Source: Clavibacter michiganensis subsp. tessellarius
Lineage (GTDB): Bacteria; Actinomycetota; Actinomycetes; Actinomycetales; Microbacteriaceae
Direction of reading: 5' to 3'
Length of the DNA stretch: 64,000 nucleotides
NCBI RefSeq assembly: GCF_021922985.1
Contig: NZ_CP040788.1
Coordinates: 2,542,001-2,606,000 of the forward strand
The notes under the pieces are model-generated. The model was not told the origin of the DNA. It did not search any database and worked only from the letters and a program-made list of their open reading frames with translations. Both the position numbers and the translations under genes were made by a program. The stretch's first letter is position 1. The number at the start of each line of letters is the position of its first letter. Shown here in pieces: positions 1 to 7,738 of the stretch.

Positions 1-389
1 ATGGCGGCGACGGCGTACGCCGCGCTGAACCACCGGGGGCTGGTGTAGACGACCAGTCCCGCGGCGGCGGCGAGGTAGACGGCGAGGCCGCCACCCTGGC
101 CGGCGGCGGTCTCCAGGGTCGCCGTCACCAGCAGGCCGACGGCGGCGGTCGGGGGCGACCACGCGAAGAGGGCGACGGCGACGGTCGGCGCGCTCTGGGT
201 GACCAGCTCGCGCCAGGAGACGGCCGGGTCGCCGACGGCGCCCACGACGTCGATGAGCAGCACCAGCGCCATCACCACCACGAGCGCGATGCGCCCGCTC
301 ACGGGCAGTGGCGAGAACCCCGCCTCCCTGCCGCTCAGCGCGGCCGGGAGGCCGGCCACCCGGTGTCGGAGGTCCTCTGCTCTCGTCAC
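1..389 (-). CDS. Membrane sensor histidine kinase, N-terminal part (cut by window edge)
   Basis: The reading frame runs off the left edge, so only about 129 N-terminal residues are present. It starts at a GTG at 389, the only start codon in frame after the stop of the preceding small ORF. A short polar N-terminus is followed by several hydrophobic stretches separated by short loops, as in the multi-TM input domain of NarL-partner kinases. No H-box or ATPase domain is in the window, so the kinase assignment rests on the divergent NarL-type response regulator at 635 and on the topology. It could instead be another integral membrane protein. The ribosome binding site is weak. Confidence 0.55.
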   Translation of the reverse strand, partial: MTRAEDLRHRVAGLPAALSGREAGFSPLPVSGRIALVVVMALVLLIDVVGAVGDPAVSWRELVTQSAPTVAVALFAWSPPTAAVGLLVTATLETAAGQGGGLAVYLAAAAGLVVYTSPRWFSAAYAVAA

Positions 390-419
390 CCGCCCATCAT
401 GACGGGTCGTCGACCCGCC

Positions 420-506
420 TCACTTGCAGATGCCGAGGAGCTTGCAGGCCTCGTCCCAGAACCCCGTCGGTCGGATGAACTCCATGAGCGTGCTCAGTGC
501 CAGCAT
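420..506 (-). CDS. Small hydrophobic peptide upstream of a sensor kinase (candidate signal or bacteriocin-like peptide)
   Basis: A 28-codon ORF starts at ATG 506, with a GGGAAGGG ribosome-binding-like sequence about 7 bases upstream. The frame also stays open to an ATG at 623 (67 codons), but that start has no visible RBS and lies only 11 bp from the divergent regulator start. The short product is hydrophobic at the N-terminus and ends in a segment with Trp, two Cys spaced CxxxxxC and a terminal Lys. It lies on the same strand as the sensor kinase, whose GTG follows the stop after about 30 bases. Peptide, kinase and divergent regulator together look like a peptide-sensing cassette, but I recognise no peptide family. 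It could be a chance ORF. Confidence 0.4.
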   Translation of the reverse strand: MLALSTLMEFIRPTGFWDEACKLLGICK

Positions 507-634
507 CGTCGTGCCCTTCCCGTGCATCCCGGCAAGGTTGCTGCCGGCTCCGCGCGCGGCGATGCATACGGAGGTCGCGGATGCCGAGACTTTCGTATGG
601 AGGTCGACGTCGGGCTGCGGCATAGGCTCGGCAG

Positions 635-1327
635 ATGGATCCCATCCGCGTCCTCATCGCCGATGACGAGGCGCTGGTCCGACACGCGCTGCGCATATTC
701 GTCCAGACCGATCCGGGGATGACGGTGGTCGGCGAGGCGAACGACGGCGTGCTCGCCGTGCGCGCCGCCGAGGAGCTGCGACCGGACGTCGTCCTGATGG
801 ACCTGCAGATGCCGCGCATGGGCGGCATGGAGGCGACGCAGCGGATCACCTCGGCGCTGCCGGACACGCGCGTGCTCGCCGTCACGACGTTCTCGTCGGA
901 ACGGCACGTGGTCCCGGCTCTGCGCGCGGGCGCATCCGGCTATCTCGTGAAGGACAGCGAGCCGGAGGACATCCTGCACGCCATCCGCGAGGTGCAGGCC
1001 GGCCGGTCGGTGCTGTCGCCGCGCATCACCCGCGACCTGATCCTCTCCCTCCGCGACGAGCCTGCCGCGGCGCTGCCTTCCACCGCGGGGCACGAACCGC
1101 TCACGCCGCGCGAGGACTCGATCGTCCGCCTCATCGGCCGAGGGATGTCCAACGCGGAGATCGCGGGCGAGCTGCATCTCTCCGAGCCCACGATCAAGGC
1201 GAACCTCAGCCGCGTCATGACCAAGTGGGACGTGCGGGACAGGGTGCAGGTGCTGATCCACGCGGTCCGCAACGGGATCGTCGACCTCACCCACGACGAG
1301 GGGTCGGCAGGCGCCCGCGAGCGGTGA
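635..1327 (+). CDS. NarL/FixJ-family response regulator
   Basis: The 230-residue protein has an N-terminal receiver domain with the acidic pair D10/D11, phosphoacceptor D56 in VLMDLQMP, a conserved Thr in the AVTT strand and the switch Lys in YLVKD. A C-terminal LuxR-type helix-turn-helix follows (LTPRE...MSNAEIAGELHLSEPTIKANLSRVM). Phosphorylation by a partner kinase should allow DNA binding. The probable partner is the divergent membrane kinase to the left. The ATG at 635 begins the usual IRVLIADDE start; no strong RBS precedes it, so it may be read from a leaderless or very short leader transcript. Confidence 0.93.
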   Translation: MDPIRVLIADDEALVRHALRIFVQTDPGMTVVGEANDGVLAVRAAEELRPDVVLMDLQMPRMGGMEATQRITSALPDTRVLAVTTFSSERHVVPALRAGASGYLVKDSEPEDILHAIREVQAGRSVLSPRITRDLILSLRDEPAAALPSTAGHEPLTPREDSIVRLIGRGMSNAEIAGELHLSEPTIKANLSRVMTKWDVRDRVQVLIHAVRNGIVDLTHDEGSAGARER

Positions 1328-1473
1328 CCGCGCCGTCCGTCGTGGACCTCGCGCCGTCCCCGTGCGCGCTGGTCCCGCGGCTCGTGCGGCCCGGCGAGTA
1401 GGGGGCGCTCGCGGACGGCCTGATGCCGATGCCCACGCGTCGGGCGACGGCGGCCGTCCGTAGCATCGGATCC

Positions 1474-2058
1474 ATGCCCGCCGCCGTGCACGACCTCCTC
1501 ACCGTCCCCGACCGCGCCGCCTGGCGCGCCTGGCTCGACGCGCACGAGGAGTCGTCCGACGGCGTGTGGCTGGTGCTCGCGAAGAAGGGCACGACGGATC
1601 CGACCTCCCTCACCTACGCGGAGGCCCTCGACGAGGCGCTGTGCAGCGGGTGGATCGACGGGCAGACCGCGAGCATCGACGAGCGCGTGTTCCGCCGCCG
1701 GTTCACGCCCCGGCGGAGGGCGTCGCTGTGGTCGGAGCGCAACATCGGACTCGTCGCGACGCTCACGGCCGAGGGGCGGATGCGGCCGGCCGGGATCCGC
1801 GAGGTGGAGCGCGCGCAGGCCGACGGCCGCTGGGAGCGCGCGTACGCGGGCCAGGCGTCCGCCGCCGAGCCCGAGGACCTGCTGGCCGCGCTCGCCGCGT
1901 CGCCCGCCGCCGCGGCGACCTTCGCGACGCTCAGCAAGGTCAACCGCTACGCGGTGATCCACCGGGTCGCGACCGCGCCGAACGCCACCGTCCGCGCGAA
2001 CCGCCTCGCGAAGCTCGTCGCGATGCTCGAGCGCGGGGAGGCGCCGCACCCGCGGTAG
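1474..2058 (+). CDS. YdeI/OmpD-associated family protein
   Basis: A 194-residue soluble protein of the YdeI/bacteriocin-protection type family. The recognisable core is the run with SDGVWLV, the 'YAEALDEALCSGWIDG' block, and the R-rich stretch FTPRRRASLWSERN typical of the family. The later part, with a KVNRYAVIHRV segment and Lys/Arg-rich end, matches the family's C-terminal region. The molecular function is not established. ATG 1474 is chosen because upstream in-frame codons are low-complexity; no strong RBS is visible. It stands alone, with about 150 bp of featureless sequence on its left. Confidence 0.8.
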   Translation: MPAAVHDLLTVPDRAAWRAWLDAHEESSDGVWLVLAKKGTTDPTSLTYAEALDEALCSGWIDGQTASIDERVFRRRFTPRRRASLWSERNIGLVATLTAEGRMRPAGIREVERAQADGRWERAYAGQASAAEPEDLLAALAASPAAAATFATLSKVNRYAVIHRVATAPNATVRANRLAKLVAMLERGEAPHPR

Positions 2059-2195
2059 GCGCGCGCTGCACCTCCGCGCGAGCCGGTCGTGGTGCCACCC
2101 GCGCGCAGGATCCGGCCCTCGCCGAGCATGTCGGCCGCGTGCCTTTCGTCTTGCTGGACGTCGTCACCCGCCGTGACACGGACCACGAGCGCACC

Positions 2196-2214
2196 CGTAG
2201 TTTGTGGACTAACG
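2196..2214. promoter_or_regulatory. Imperfect palindrome upstream of the sugar ABC importer
   Basis: The sequence CGTAGTTTGTGGACTAACG is an imperfect inverted repeat (CGT-AGT...ACT-A-ACG) about 135 bp before the binding-protein start. It contains the AGTTTGT half-site seen in XylR/ROK-type operators. It is the only AT-containing structured element in the 2059-2350 intergenic stretch. Operator function is inferred; no ROK gene is adjacent. Confidence 0.3.
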
Positions 2215-2350
2215 GCCTCCCTCGCGGCCCGGTGGGCGCCGTCGGCGTCCTCGGCGCGGCGATCCGCCGGGCCCGCACGACCGGACCGCACGCCCGCGTG
2301 CATCCTCCTCGACCCGTCGCCACCCGCGACCCGCACCCCGAAGGACTCCG

Positions 2351-3700
2351 ATGCGCGACACCGCCACCCCGACCACCCGCCGGCGACGCCGCCCGATCCG
2401 CCTGGCCCTTGGCGCCGCCGTGGCCGCCGCCACCGTCGCCCTCACCGGCTGCGGCGCCGGCGCCGACGTGGGAGGAGCGGGCGTCGCCTGCGACATCCCG
2501 CAGCCCGACGCGAAGACCACGGTCAACGTGCTCTCGTACAACAGCCCGTCGACGAACCCCTTCACCGACGCGATCGCCACCGGCTGCACGGGCGGCAACC
2601 TCACGGTGAACGCCCCCACCACCGACTTCGGCGGCCAGAACCAGCGCGCCGTGCAGTCCATGTCGGGCGCCAATCCGAGCTACGACCTCGTCGAGGTCTA
2701 CGGCACCGTCTACCCGCTCTACGCGGAGCGCGGCTGGATCGACCCGCTCGACGACCGCATCGCCGACGCGGGCGACGAGCTCGGCATCGACGACATCGAC
2801 CCGACGCTGCTGGAGTCGCTGCAGTACGACGGGAAGCAGGTCGGCATCCCCACCTTCTGGGGCACGATCATCTTCATCTACCGCGAGGACATCCTCTCCG
2901 ACCTCGACATCGCGGTGCCGACCACTTTCGAGGAGATGTACGCGGCGGCCGACAGGATCCGCACCGAGACCGGCATGGCGAACCCGCTGGCCCTCCCGTT
3001 CAACGCGGCCGGCGACAACTCGAGCGCCTACAACCAGTACCTCGGCTCGCTCGGCGGCACGTGGTTCGAGGACGGATCCGCGACCCCGACGCTCGACAGC
3101 CCCGAGTCCGTCCAGGCGCTCGACACCCTCCGCGCCACGTACCAGCAGATGAGCTCGCAGTCGACGTCGTGGTCGTCGCCCGAGGTCATCACGCAGCTGC
3201 AGACCGGTCAGGCCGCCATGTCGATGCTGTTCGCCGGCCGCGTCTCCGCGCTCCTCGACGAGGGGCAGACCGAGAACTTCGACAAGTTCGCGTTCGCCGT
3301 GCCGCCCGCCGTGCAGGAGGGCGGCACCCCCGCCACGAGCCTCTCGGTCGACGGCCTCTCCATCGCCGCGAACTCGAAGGTCGACAAGGACCTCCTCTTC
3401 GACCTGCTCGGCGTCGCGACCGGCGCCGACGCCGCGACCGAGGCCGCCAAGGCCACGATCCCGGCCCGCACCACGCAGGCGCAGGCCGCCGACCTCCCGT
3501 TCGAGGAGGCCGCGCGCGACGTGCTCGAGAGCGAGAAGCCGAACGGCCTGCCGCTCGTGCCGTACATGTCCGACGTGTTCGCCGCGATGGCGCCGATCCT
3601 GGCGCAGGTCGTCGACGGCACGCTGTCCTCGGCCGACGGCGCCGCACAGCTGCAGGCGGCGGCCGTCCAGGCCATCGCCACGGCGGGCTTCGCGCCCTGA
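2351..3700 (+). CDS. Sugar ABC importer, solute-binding lipoprotein
   Basis: A 449-residue binding protein for a carbohydrate ABC importer (family 1 extracellular binding protein). The N-terminus has an Arg-rich n-region, a hydrophobic Ala/Val core and a lipobox LTGC, so it should be lipid-anchored outside the membrane. The mature part shows the family's pattern of alternating lobes with an SYNSPS-like N-terminal strand and an LPFNAAGDNSS region. It is followed by two permease genes and no ATPase gene, so it probably uses a shared MsiK-like ATPase encoded elsewhere. The substrate cannot be read from sequence. Confidence 0.92.
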   Translation: MRDTATPTTRRRRRPIRLALGAAVAAATVALTGCGAGADVGGAGVACDIPQPDAKTTVNVLSYNSPSTNPFTDAIATGCTGGNLTVNAPTTDFGGQNQRAVQSMSGANPSYDLVEVYGTVYPLYAERGWIDPLDDRIADAGDELGIDDIDPTLLESLQYDGKQVGIPTFWGTIIFIYREDILSDLDIAVPTTFEEMYAAADRIRTETGMANPLALPFNAAGDNSSAYNQYLGSLGGTWFEDGSATPTLDSPESVQALDTLRATYQQMSSQSTSWSSPEVITQLQTGQAAMSMLFAGRVSALLDEGQTENFDKFAFAVPPAVQEGGTPATSLSVDGLSIAANSKVDKDLLFDLLGVATGADAATEAAKATIPARTTQAQAADLPFEEAARDVLESEKPNGLPLVPYMSDVFAAMAPILAQVVDGTLSSADGAAQLQAAAVQAIATAGFAP

Positions 3701-3755
3701 TGCGCGGACCCGGCACGCGCGGCGACGCCCGCGCATCCGGCCCCGGCCCCCGGGC

Positions 3756-4619
3756 ATGAGGCTCAAGACCTTCGCCGCGTTCACGGCCCCCGCCATCATC
3801 CTGATGGCGGGGCTGCTGATCGTGCCGCTGATCACCACGCTCGTCTGGAGCTTCCAGAACGTGCCGGTGGGCCAACCGGGCGTCTTCACCGGCCTCGCGA
3901 ACTACGTCGAGATCTTCACCGACCGCCGCTTCGGGCGCGACGCCGCGTTCACGATCACCTACGCGATCGTCATGACGATCGCGAAGCTCATCGTGGGCTA
4001 CGGCATCGCGCTGCTGCTGAACCGCATCGAGCGCGGGCGGATGGTGATCCTCGGTCTCCTCATGGCGAGCTACGTGGTGCCGACCGTGATCGGCGCGCTC
4101 AACTTCTCCTGGCTCTTCAACGACATCTTCGGCGGCGTCGTGAACCAGGGGCTCGCCGTGTTCGGGATCCACGTGGACTGGCTGACGGAGACCGGGCCCG
4201 CCCGCGTGCTCATCGGCCTGCACGCGCTCTGGCACGAGACGCCGTTCGTGATCCTCGTGCTGCTCGCCGGGCTCCAGACGCTCCCGGAGGAGCCGCTCGA
4301 GGCCGCGCAGCTCGACGGCGCCGGCTGGTGGCAGCGCCAGCGGTACATGATCGTGCCGCTGCTCGCGCCGCTGTTCTCGTTCGTGACGCTGATCAGCCTG
4401 ATGGACAGCCTCAAGGTGTTCGACTCGATCCGGATCATCACCCCGGCCGCCGGCAGCGTCGGCACCGAGTCGCTCATGGTGTTCGTGTACCAGGTGGCCC
4501 TCGGGGAGTCGTACCGGCTGGGGGTGGCGAGCGCGGTGAACGTGGTCACCATCGTCATCACGCTCGTGCTGCTGATCCCGTTCCTCCGACAGACCTGGAA
4601 GGGGGCGCGGGCCGCATGA
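3756..4619 (+). CDS. Sugar ABC transporter permease (MalF/UgpA type)
   Basis: A 287-residue inner-membrane permease with six predicted TM segments. The cytoplasmic EAA loop is visible as EPLEAAQLDGAGWWQRQ, which docks the ATPase. It follows the binding lipoprotein by 55 bp and overlaps the next permease start by ATGA, so the three genes form one transcription unit. The start ATG 3756 places the first hydrophobic helix almost at the N-terminus; no good RBS precedes it, so a slightly different start is possible. Confidence 0.93.
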   Translation: MRLKTFAAFTAPAIILMAGLLIVPLITTLVWSFQNVPVGQPGVFTGLANYVEIFTDRRFGRDAAFTITYAIVMTIAKLIVGYGIALLLNRIERGRMVILGLLMASYVVPTVIGALNFSWLFNDIFGGVVNQGLAVFGIHVDWLTETGPARVLIGLHALWHETPFVILVLLAGLQTLPEEPLEAAQLDGAGWWQRQRYMIVPLLAPLFSFVTLISLMDSLKVFDSIRIITPAAGSVGTESLMVFVYQVALGESYRLGVASAVNVVTIVITLVLLIPFLRQTWKGARAA

Positions 4620-5542
4620 CCGCATCCACCCCGCTCGTGCCCACCGGCCGCACGCGGCTCCCGCGCGACGGCCGCCCCACCGGATCCGGGCGCACGCTCA
4701 CCGCGCGGGAGCGCCGTCGCCGCGAGCGCATCGGCTCGCTGTGGGCCGGCGCCGCGCTCCTCGTGGTCGTGCTCGTCTCGCTCAGCCCGTTCCTGTGGGC
4801 GCTGCTCACCGCGATCAAGCCGTTCCGCGACGCCTTCACGAACCCGCCGACGTGGATCTTCGAGCCGCGCCTCGACTCCTTCGTCGAGCTGTGGCGCGGC
4901 ACGCTGTTCGCCGAGGTGCTCGTCAACACGTTCATCGTCGCCGGGCTCACGGTCGTGGTGGCGCTGGTCGTGGGCGCGCCCGCCGCGTACGCGTTCGCGC
5001 GGTACGCCGGCGTCGTCGGGCCGATCCTGCTGGTGCTCGCCGTCGTGCTGCGGACCATCCCGCGGTTCGCCGTGGTGCTGCCGTTCTACGAGATGAGCCA
5101 GGCGCTCGGGATCTACGACACCAAGATCGCGCTGGTCGCCGCGCTCGTGGCGGTGAACATGCCGTTCACGCTGCTGCTGCTCGTCGGGTTCTTCCGCGAC
5201 ATCCCGACCGAGCTCGACGAGGCCGCGATGATCGACGGCTGCAGTCGCTTCGGCGCGTTCCGCCGCGTGATCGTGCCGCTCATGGGGCCGGGGCTGGTGA
5301 CCGCGGGCGTCTTCACGCTGCTGGTCGCGTTCCAGGAGTACCTCGTGGCGCTGACGCTCACGCAGAACCAGGCCGTCACGATCCCGGTGTTCATCGCCGC
5401 GCAGAAGGGCGCCGACGACATCTCGACGTACCAGACGCTCGCCGCGGCGAGCATCGCGCTCGTGATCCCGGTGGTCCTCATCGCGGTGTTCGCGCGGAAG
5501 TACCTCGTGGCGGGGCTCGGCGGGGGAGCGGTCAAGGGCTGA
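4616..5542 (+). CDS. Sugar ABC transporter permease (MalG/UgpE type)
   Basis: A 308-residue permease, the usual partner of the preceding MalF-like subunit. It has a basic cytoplasmic N-terminal extension, six TM segments, and the EAA loop ELDEAAMIDGCSRFGAF. Its ATG at 4616 overlaps the TGA of the upstream permease, implying translational coupling. The gene closes the importer operon and converges on the SMR pair on the other strand. Confidence 0.94.
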   Translation: MTASTPLVPTGRTRLPRDGRPTGSGRTLTARERRRRERIGSLWAGAALLVVVLVSLSPFLWALLTAIKPFRDAFTNPPTWIFEPRLDSFVELWRGTLFAEVLVNTFIVAGLTVVVALVVGAPAAYAFARYAGVVGPILLVLAVVLRTIPRFAVVLPFYEMSQALGIYDTKIALVAALVAVNMPFTLLLLVGFFRDIPTELDEAAMIDGCSRFGAFRRVIVPLMGPGLVTAGVFTLLVAFQEYLVALTLTQNQAVTIPVFIAAQKGADDISTYQTLAAASIALVIPVVLIAVFARKYLVAGLGGGAVKG

Positions 5543-5571
5543 CGCCCGGGCGGCTCTCCGCCGCGCCGCCG

Positions 5572-5886
5572 TCAGTGGCCGAGCTCGATGAGCAGCACCC
5601 CGCCGATGATGAGCGCGACGCCCGCGACCATGGTGCGGGTGAGCGGGTCGCGGAAGAGGATCCGGCCGAGGATCGCGGTGAGGGCCACACCCGTGGCCGC
5701 CCAGATCCCGTAGGCGACGCCGATCGGCAGGCCGAGCGAGAGGGCGCCGGCGAGCATCGAGAAGGCCGTGACGTAGCCGACCGCGACGACCGCGTACCAG
5801 CGGCGGCGGCCGTCGGTCGCGAGCTTGAGGGAGATCGTCGCGGCGACCTCGGTGACGATGGCGATCGCGAGCAGCAGCCAGGCCAT
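5572..5886 (-). CDS. SMR family small multidrug efflux subunit
   Basis: A 104-residue four-TM protein of the small multidrug resistance family. The membrane-embedded Glu of helix 1 is present (AIVTEVAATISLK), as are the conserved GVAYGIWAA and family C-terminal helix. Such proteins exchange cationic compounds for protons. Its ATG shares one base with the stop of the upstream SMR gene (TGATG), so the two are translated together and probably form a heterodimeric antiporter like EbrAB or YkkCD. This subunit has almost no C-terminal tail. Confidence 0.93.
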   Translation of the reverse strand: MAWLLLAIAIVTEVAATISLKLATDGRRRWYAVVAVGYVTAFSMLAGALSLGLPIGVAYGIWAATGVALTAILGRILFRDPLTRTMVAGVALIIGGVLLIELGH

Positions 5887-6290
5887 CAGCGGGCCGTGCC
5901 GGGGGTGGGTGCGGATGCGCTCGCGTCGCCGTCGCCAGCCGCCCGGGCGTCGCCGGCCGCCCTCGCCGCGTGCGCGCGCTGCGAGCCGAGCTCCACGAGG
6001 AGCACGCCGGCGACGATCAGCACGAGCCCGGCGATCATCGGGCCGGTGAGCGGCTGGCCGAAGAGCGCGGTCGCGCCGACGGCCGTGAGGGCGACGCCGG
6101 CCGCGCCCCAGATCCCGTACGCGACGCCGACGGCCATGCCCGCCTTCAGCACGCGCGTGAGGAAGCCGAAGGCGACGAGGTAGCCGACGACGACGAGCGC
6201 GTACCAGCCCGGCACGTCGACGGCGGCCTGGAGGGCGAGGGAGGCGGTCACCTCGGAGGCGATGGCGCCGCCGAGCAGGAGCCACCTCAC
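5886..6290 (-). CDS. SMR family efflux subunit with C-terminal tail
   Basis: A 134-residue SMR protein, first gene of the pair. The helix 1 Glu is in GAIASEVTASLALQA, and GVAYGIWGAAGVA matches the family motif of helix 3. Compared with a standard ~105-residue SMR it has about 30 extra Ala/Arg/Gly-rich residues at the C-terminus, a difference often seen between partners in paired SMR systems. The start is GTG 6290. A 9-codon ORF (ATG near 6315) ends with its TGA overlapping this GTG and might act as a leader; I see no clear riboswitch upstream. Confidence 0.92.
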   Translation of the reverse strand: MRWLLLGGAIASEVTASLALQAAVDVPGWYALVVVGYLVAFGFLTRVLKAGMAVGVAYGIWGAAGVALTAVGATALFGQPLTGPMIAGLVLIVAGVLLVELGSQRAHAARAAGDARAAGDGDASASAPTPGTAR

Positions 6291-6405
6291 GAGGCGGTCC
6301 GGGGGAAGGGGTTCATGGGATCACCGTAGGAGGGATTGGGCCAGATGGCCGAATCTCGGGCGCGACTGCCATGGAGCTCGCGGCGCGCACGCAGGTCGGG
6401 CCGGA

Positions 6406-7065
6406 TCAGGCGCCGGGGAGCGTGAGCGTGAGGACCCCGTCGCGCGCCTCGACCGTCGTGCCGCGGTGGTCGCGGACGCGGGGGAGGCCGACGGTGGCGT
6501 CGCTCGCGTGGTCGCCGACGACGACCACGCGCATGCCCGCGGCGAGGCCCGCGCGGATGCCGGCCTCGGCGTCCTCGTAGACGATCGCGTCCGCGGGATC
6601 CACGCCCAGGCGCTCGGCCGCGAGCAGGTAGCCGGAGGGGTCGGGCTTGCCGGCGGTCACGTCGTCGGCCGAGACCACGACGTCGGGCACGCGGATCCCG
6701 GCGCCGGCGAGCCGGGCCCGCGCGAGGGCCGGGCCGGCGCTCGTGACGAGGGCGTGGGATCCGGCGGGCAGCGCGGCCACGAGGTCGCGGGCGCCGGGGA
6801 TCTCCACCGTCGCGGGGCTGCCGTCGAGCTCGAGCCGGTCGAGCTCGGCGAGGAGCGCGGGCACGTCGCTGCCGGCGGGCGCGAACCGGGCGATGCTGTC
6901 GGCGGCGCGCACGCCGTGGATCCGCCGCATCAGGTCGGCGGGGTCGTGGCCGAAGCGGCGGGCGAGCATCGTCCAGATCTCCTCCACGAGCGCGGTGGAG
7001 TCGACGAGCGTCCCGTCCATGTCGAGGAGGAGCGCGCGGGCGGTGAGCGTGACGGGGGAGGACAT
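6406..7065 (-). CDS. HAD-family sugar phosphatase (phosphoglucomutase/phosphatase-like)
   Basis: A 219-residue HAD hydrolase of subfamily IA. Motif I is DMDGTL at residues 15-20 (nucleophile D15, acid/base D17), motif II Ser/Thr lies in LVTSAGP, motif III Lys in TAGKPDP, and motif IV acids in VYEDAEAGIRAG. An alpha-helical cap is inserted after motif I. The family dephosphorylates small sugar phosphates or phosphoglycolate; the pattern is closest to sugar-phosphate phosphatases. It stands alone on the minus strand, divergent from the following membrane protein. Confidence 0.9.
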   Translation of the reverse strand: MSSPVTLTARALLLDMDGTLVDSTALVEEIWTMLARRFGHDPADLMRRIHGVRAADSIARFAPAGSDVPALLAELDRLELDGSPATVEIPGARDLVAALPAGSHALVTSAGPALARARLAGAGIRVPDVVVSADDVTAGKPDPSGYLLAAERLGVDPADAIVYEDAEAGIRAGLAAGMRVVVVGDHASDATVGLPRVRDHRGTTVEARDGVLTLTLPGA

Positions 7066-7160
7066 GCGTCCATCCTCCCGGACGGGTGGCAGCCGGGCGC
7101 TCCCCGGTCGGCCACGATGGAGGGGAGGCCGCGATCCGACGCGGCGCGGGCGGAGGCGGC

Positions 7161-7406
7161 ATGGGCGCGGGTGACACGGACGAGGCCGAGGCCGGCAAGG
7201 TCCGCACGCTCACGGGCATCTCGGCCTTCACGCTGATGCTCGGGCTGCTGATCGTGGGGCTCGTGCCCGACCTGTCGACGGAGGGCGGCTTCCGCTGGGA
7301 TGCCCCGGCCTGGCTCTACGCCGGGATCTTCGTGCTGTTCGGCCTCGCCGGTCTCGGCTGGGCCGCCGTGCGCGCGATGCGGCAGCGGAGGCGGGCCCGT
7401 GGGTGA
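7161..7406 (+). CDS. Small two-TM membrane protein
   Basis: An 81-residue protein starting at ATG 7161, eight or so bases after a GGAGG ribosome binding site. It has a short acidic N-terminus, two hydrophobic segments separated by a loop with PDLSTEGG, and an Arg-rich cytoplasmic tail. The stop overlaps the GTG start of the next small membrane protein, so the two are coupled. No family is recognised; similar two-helix proteins are common in actinobacteria. Confidence 0.7.
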   Translation: MGAGDTDEAEAGKVRTLTGISAFTLMLGLLIVGLVPDLSTEGGFRWDAPAWLYAGIFVLFGLAGLGWAAVRAMRQRRRARG

Positions 7407-7593
7407 CGCGGTCGAGAAGGCCGTGCTCGTGGCGTACCTCGTCTTCGCGCTCGGCGCCCTGGTGATGGTCGTGCGCCTCGCCGCTCGGCGCATGCGCACG
7501 GAGGAGCGGCCCTCGCGCCGCACCCTCGTGATCACCGGCGTCTTCGCGGCCGGCTACGTCGTGACCGGCCTGATCCGCGTGTTCCTGCTCTAG
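7399..7593 (+). CDS. Small two-TM membrane protein, coupled to the preceding gene
   Basis: A 64-residue protein beginning at GTG 7399, inside the end of the upstream gene, with GGAGG about ten bases before. It has one hydrophobic segment near the N-terminus, a central Arg-rich loop and a second hydrophobic segment ending at the C-terminus. The 8-bp overlap and matching size suggest it works with its neighbour, possibly as a heteromeric membrane pair. The function is unknown. Confidence 0.65.
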   Translation: MGDAVEKAVLVAYLVFALGALVMVVRLAARRMRTEERPSRRTLVITGVFAAGYVVTGLIRVFLL

Positions 7594-7738
7594 GCGCTCC
7601 CGCCCGGCTCACGCACCACCCCTTCCGAGCGGAGCCCGCCCGGCTCCCGCACCGAGGTCCGCGCCACCGCTTACGGCTCCCGCCGACCCCGGTCGCGGGA
7701 GACGCGCGCCCGTACCCTGGACCGATGCGGGGATCACG

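Noticed and set aside
420..623. Lanthipeptide precursor reading of the 67-codon ORF
   Set aside because: No modification enzyme, protease or transporter gene is nearby, and the C-terminal part has only two Cys with few Ser/Thr.
1940..3889. Very long antisense ORFs (for example 649 codons here, and others opposite most genes)
   Set aside because: They are Arg/Ala/Gly-rich shadows of real genes, a normal effect of GC-rich third positions; none shows domain motifs or an RBS.
6291..6405. Possible guanidine riboswitch upstream of the SMR pair
   Set aside because: No ykkC, mini-ykkC or ykkC-III core motif is recognisable in the leader.
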